From Rhododendron vialii (Eukaryota > Streptophyta > Magnoliopsida > Ericales > Ericaceae): a stretch of DNA of 64,000 bases. The notes beneath the pieces are model-generated. The model was given only the letters and a program-made list of their open reading frames with translations, was not told where the DNA came from and ran no database searches. The translations under genes and the position numbers were made by a program. This document shows positions 61,601 to 64,000 of this stretch, piece by piece (position 1 is the first letter of the stretch; every line of letters starts with the position of its first letter). The stretch lies in the NCBI RefSeq assembly GCF_030253575.1, contig NC_080568.1, positions 5,431,501 to 5,495,500 of the forward strand, read 5' to 3'.

Positions 61601-63703
61601 TTTTTATCAGATTCCATGACCAGAAGATATTGGATCTGGATAATTGTTTTTGACTAACTGCTGTGAGTGTATTTAAACATTGTTGTGACGAAAAGTTGGT
61701 GACAATGTCCACACAAATGCGAGACTTAGTTTTTCCAAAAATCTAGAGTATGGACAGAACAATCATTGGGTGCTCTTACTCTGTGACCTTCCCCAGCTCA
61801 GGGGCAGTCAAGTTGTTGGGTAGGGAGACCTGAGTGCCCTTTTATATGCAAGTTGAAGTGGGACAAAGAACAATGGGTTGGTAGCCTAGTTTCCCAAGTA
61901 GTGGGAGGAGCCCGGGGCTCTGACCGCGTGCCTGTTGAAGAATGAACCAGCGACTCATAGGCAGTGACTTGGTTAAGGGACCCACCGGAGCCACAGTGAA
62001 AGCGAGTCTTCCTTGGGCAATTGTCACTGCTTATGGACCCAAACTTGGGTGATCTATCCATGACCAGGATGACACTTGGGTGAAACTAAGTAGAGGTCCG
62101 AACCAACTGATCATCTAAGCGGATAAGTTGTGGTTAGGGTTGAAATACCACTCGAACCTAGAGCTAGCTGGTTCTCCCCGAAATGCTTTGAGGCCCAGCA
62201 GTCGGCTAGACATCCAGGGGTAAAGCACTGTTTTGGTGCGGGTTGCGAGAGAGGTACCAAATCGGCAAACTTGGAATACTAGATATGACCTCAAAATAAC
62301 AGGGGTCAAAGTTGGCGTTGGCCATTGAGACGAAGCTTCATCGTCGAGAGGGAAACAGCCCGGATCCCAGCTAAGGCCCCTAAGTGACCGCTCAGTGATA
62401 AAGGAGGTAGGGGTGTAGAGACAGCTAGGATGTTTTTCCTAAGCAGCCACTCTTGAAAGAGAAACCTCTTGAGAAAATGCAAGGGGCAAAATTCAATACG
62501 ATCTCATGGATGTTGCACATCCAGTTTGTAGCTAGAAGATTCTCCCATTCATTTAACCATTCTATCTCTGATTTTTAGAATATATTTCGGTGCATTTGTA
62601 CCAGCTTCTTTTCCAAACTTCCTTGAGATCCAAAAAACATGACACAAGTGACATCTCTATGATGACATTGGGATTTATAGTCGTACTATAACAAGAGGAT
62701 TGCCTTTTTCAAGGTGCCTTTCAGAAACATTTAAAGTATATTACTACACATTAAACAAACTAGTCCAAAAAATTGGTAGAAACTTGATGACGCCTGATCA
62801 AAGAAAATTTTCAAAAATCTGGAACTAAAGTTTACCCATTTCAGTTTGTTATGGATGGAAGGAGAGACGTGCCACGAGTGAATGGGGTAAAACAATTGGC
62901 AACCCTAAAGAAGTGACATGCACCGTATGAGTCATGACACAGAGGCAACATGCCTATGTTCCAACATCCTTTTTGCGGTCAATGTAATGAATAGTAAGAG
63001 CCAAAGGGGATGTTAAAATGCAGACAAACCAACTTGGCGCTGGGTACGCAGAGAAAAGTTTGAGAGTATGATTCGAAATGGTATTTCCATTTTCTGTCGC
63101 TAGACTTATCTGCCAATCCAATAAGACCAGGTAAGAATTCAACAGCCATTACCCAAGAAATGTCAGAAGGTCCCTGATATTGTCCAAAAACCTCAATGCC
63201 TTCATCATTTCCAAGAAAATAGAGAACAGGGAAATAGTCTAATCATAGAGCATTGAAGGTAGTATATTGAACTTACGGGAATCTTCAAAATGACAGTCTG
63301 CAAAAACAATCACAAGTAAGACATCATATTAACAAAAAGCAAAAATGGATGAAACAATCAGAAATTGCTAGCCTTTTAGAGATAGAAGCATAAGTTGCTT
63401 GGAACATGAATTTTGAGATTTGAGATGCAGCAATCTACCTTCCCCAAAAAATGTGTGAGCTTCATCAGTAAGGCATCAACACTTCCAAATATGGACAGAT
63501 TCATTTCAGTTCCACTGGAAGAAAAATAACTAGCAGGTTGTTGACAAATAGTTCACAAATGAATGACAAGGAAGAATTGTAGCAAGTAGCATGCCTGAAT
63601 GTTGCACCATTCTTAGAGCTTGAAGGTAGCTTTGTGAGACTTCTCGTGGGAACATTTTCTTTTAGATTCAGATGATATTGATATATCTCATCATCAGTAA
63701 TAT
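57969..63703 (-). CDS. MTOPVIB, meiotic topoisomerase VI B-like protein (5' end missing)
   Basis: Partner of SPO11-1/SPO11-2 in the plant complex that makes meiotic double-strand breaks; assigned from recalled family sequence ([45 protein letters not shown]). Exons, minus strand: 63595-63703 (partial start), 63439-63514, 63277-63297 (21-nt micro-exon TVILKIP), 61237-61433, 60077-60224, 58928-59121, 58647-58776 and 57969-58271. All phases agree, giving 391 residues to the stop; the N-terminal GHKL/ATP-binding-like part lies beyond the window. Two junctions are unusual: the intron 63515-63594 starts GC (CAG|gcatgc), and the intron 58777-58927 looks U12-type. The 1.84-kb intron between 61433 and 63277 holds a plastid rRNA fragment. 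The start of the first listed exon rests on a pyrimidine-rich acceptor ending acaacag and is less certain. Confidence 0.75.
58608..58645 (+). repeat. (GA)n microsatellite beside a splice donor
   Basis: About 19 GA units (CT on the gene strand) start one base after the donor gt of MTOPVIB exon 58647-58776. Confidence 0.9.
58777..58927 (-). other. Candidate U12-type intron of MTOPVIB
   Basis: Gene-strand start ATATCCATC (58919-58927) resembles the U12 donor ATATCCTTT. CCCTTAAC at 58787-58794 matches the U12 branch-site consensus and lies about 12 nt from the 3' end, the usual spacing. There is no in-phase GT donor in this stretch. With this donor the reading frame requires the intron to end ...gctaa, one base before the nearest AG. 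Confidence 0.55.
61890..62461 (+). pseudogene. NUPT: nuclear fragment of plastid 23S rRNA
   Basis: Long runs match plastid 23S rRNA, such as gggcaattgtcactgcttat, gagctagctggttctccccg, ctagatatgacctcaaaata and catcgtcgagagggaaacag, in the correct order. Scattered substitutions and small deletions are present throughout, so it is an old, non-functional transfer, lying antisense within an MTOPVIB intron. Short open frames across it are meaningless. Confidence 0.95.
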
Positions 63704-64000
63704 CTGTTGTATAAACAAATAAGGGCAGAGGAAAATGAGAAGTCATAAAGACACGCTTTAAGGGCCTTACCCTTGGGGCAAAAGAGAGGAAGATGTGTAT
63801 TACTTTGATTCATTATTAATAATAACAGCGGCTGGCCCGCTAGTATGCTACAACATTTTGATAAGTATGATTAAGAATTTATAACTTCATCGATGATTTG
63901 AGTAATTTCCCATCAACTTTTTTCTGCAGAAAATTTAAACTAATCAAATATGTGTGCTCTAAAAGTATGAAAATCCTTCAGTTTGCTGGAAGAAACATCA

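Noticed and set aside
61798..62309. Minus-strand open frames across the plastid rRNA fragment
   Set aside because: They are translations of rRNA sequence.
61890..62461. Functional rRNA gene
   Set aside because: Only an internal part of 23S is present, with deletions and many substitutions, inside an intron.

Overview
The window is nuclear DNA of a flowering plant, almost certainly a eudicot. It has intron-rich genes with GT-AG splice sites, an Athila-like Ty3/Gypsy retrotransposon, Stowaway, hAT-like and Mutator-like MITEs, tRNA-derived SINE remnants and a decayed nuclear copy of plastid 23S rRNA. I cannot name the species from sequence alone. All coordinates and splice sites were read by eye.

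Layout. 1-3.2 kb is repeat-rich intergenic DNA. 3.26-6.36 kb (+) is a nine-exon polygalacturonase. 7.3-18.7 kb is a nested insertion: a young 11,022-bp Athila-like element with intact 1,449-bp LTRs and an open gag-pol frame (minus strand) sits inside an older TRIM of about 320 bp. 18.7-30.8 kb is gene-free and full of MITEs and a composite repeat. 30.95-35.15 kb (+) is a second, seven-exon polygalacturonase with a proline-rich N-terminus. 38.8-39.4 kb (-) is a protein phosphatase 1 inhibitor-3-like pseudogene broken by a frameshift and SINE pieces. 39.8-45.5 kb holds two direct copies of a ~1.05-kb segment; the second abuts the ARF1 gene and carries a hAT MITE whose empty site is preserved in the first.

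45.5-50.9 kb (+) is a complete ARF1-class GTPase gene with a long leader intron. 53.98-56.49 kb (+) is a small, unrecognised coiled-coil gene whose last intron, last exon and 3' flank derive from a partial copy of ARF1. Its central exon is eight in-frame 21-bp units (heptads starting I/T-A). This is the best candidate for something undescribed. 57.97 kb to the window edge (-) is the 3' two thirds or so of a gene I identify as MTOPVIB, the meiotic topoisomerase VI B-like protein; one intron contains the plastid rRNA fragment and another looks like a minor (U12-type) intron.

Functionally the genes are unrelated: pectin cutting in the cell wall (two polygalacturonases), vesicle budding (ARF1) and meiotic double-strand break formation (MTOPVIB). 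What ties the region together is local duplication and transposon activity: paralogous polygalacturonases differing by two introns, a duplicated ARF1 promoter segment, and an ARF1-derived chimeric gene.
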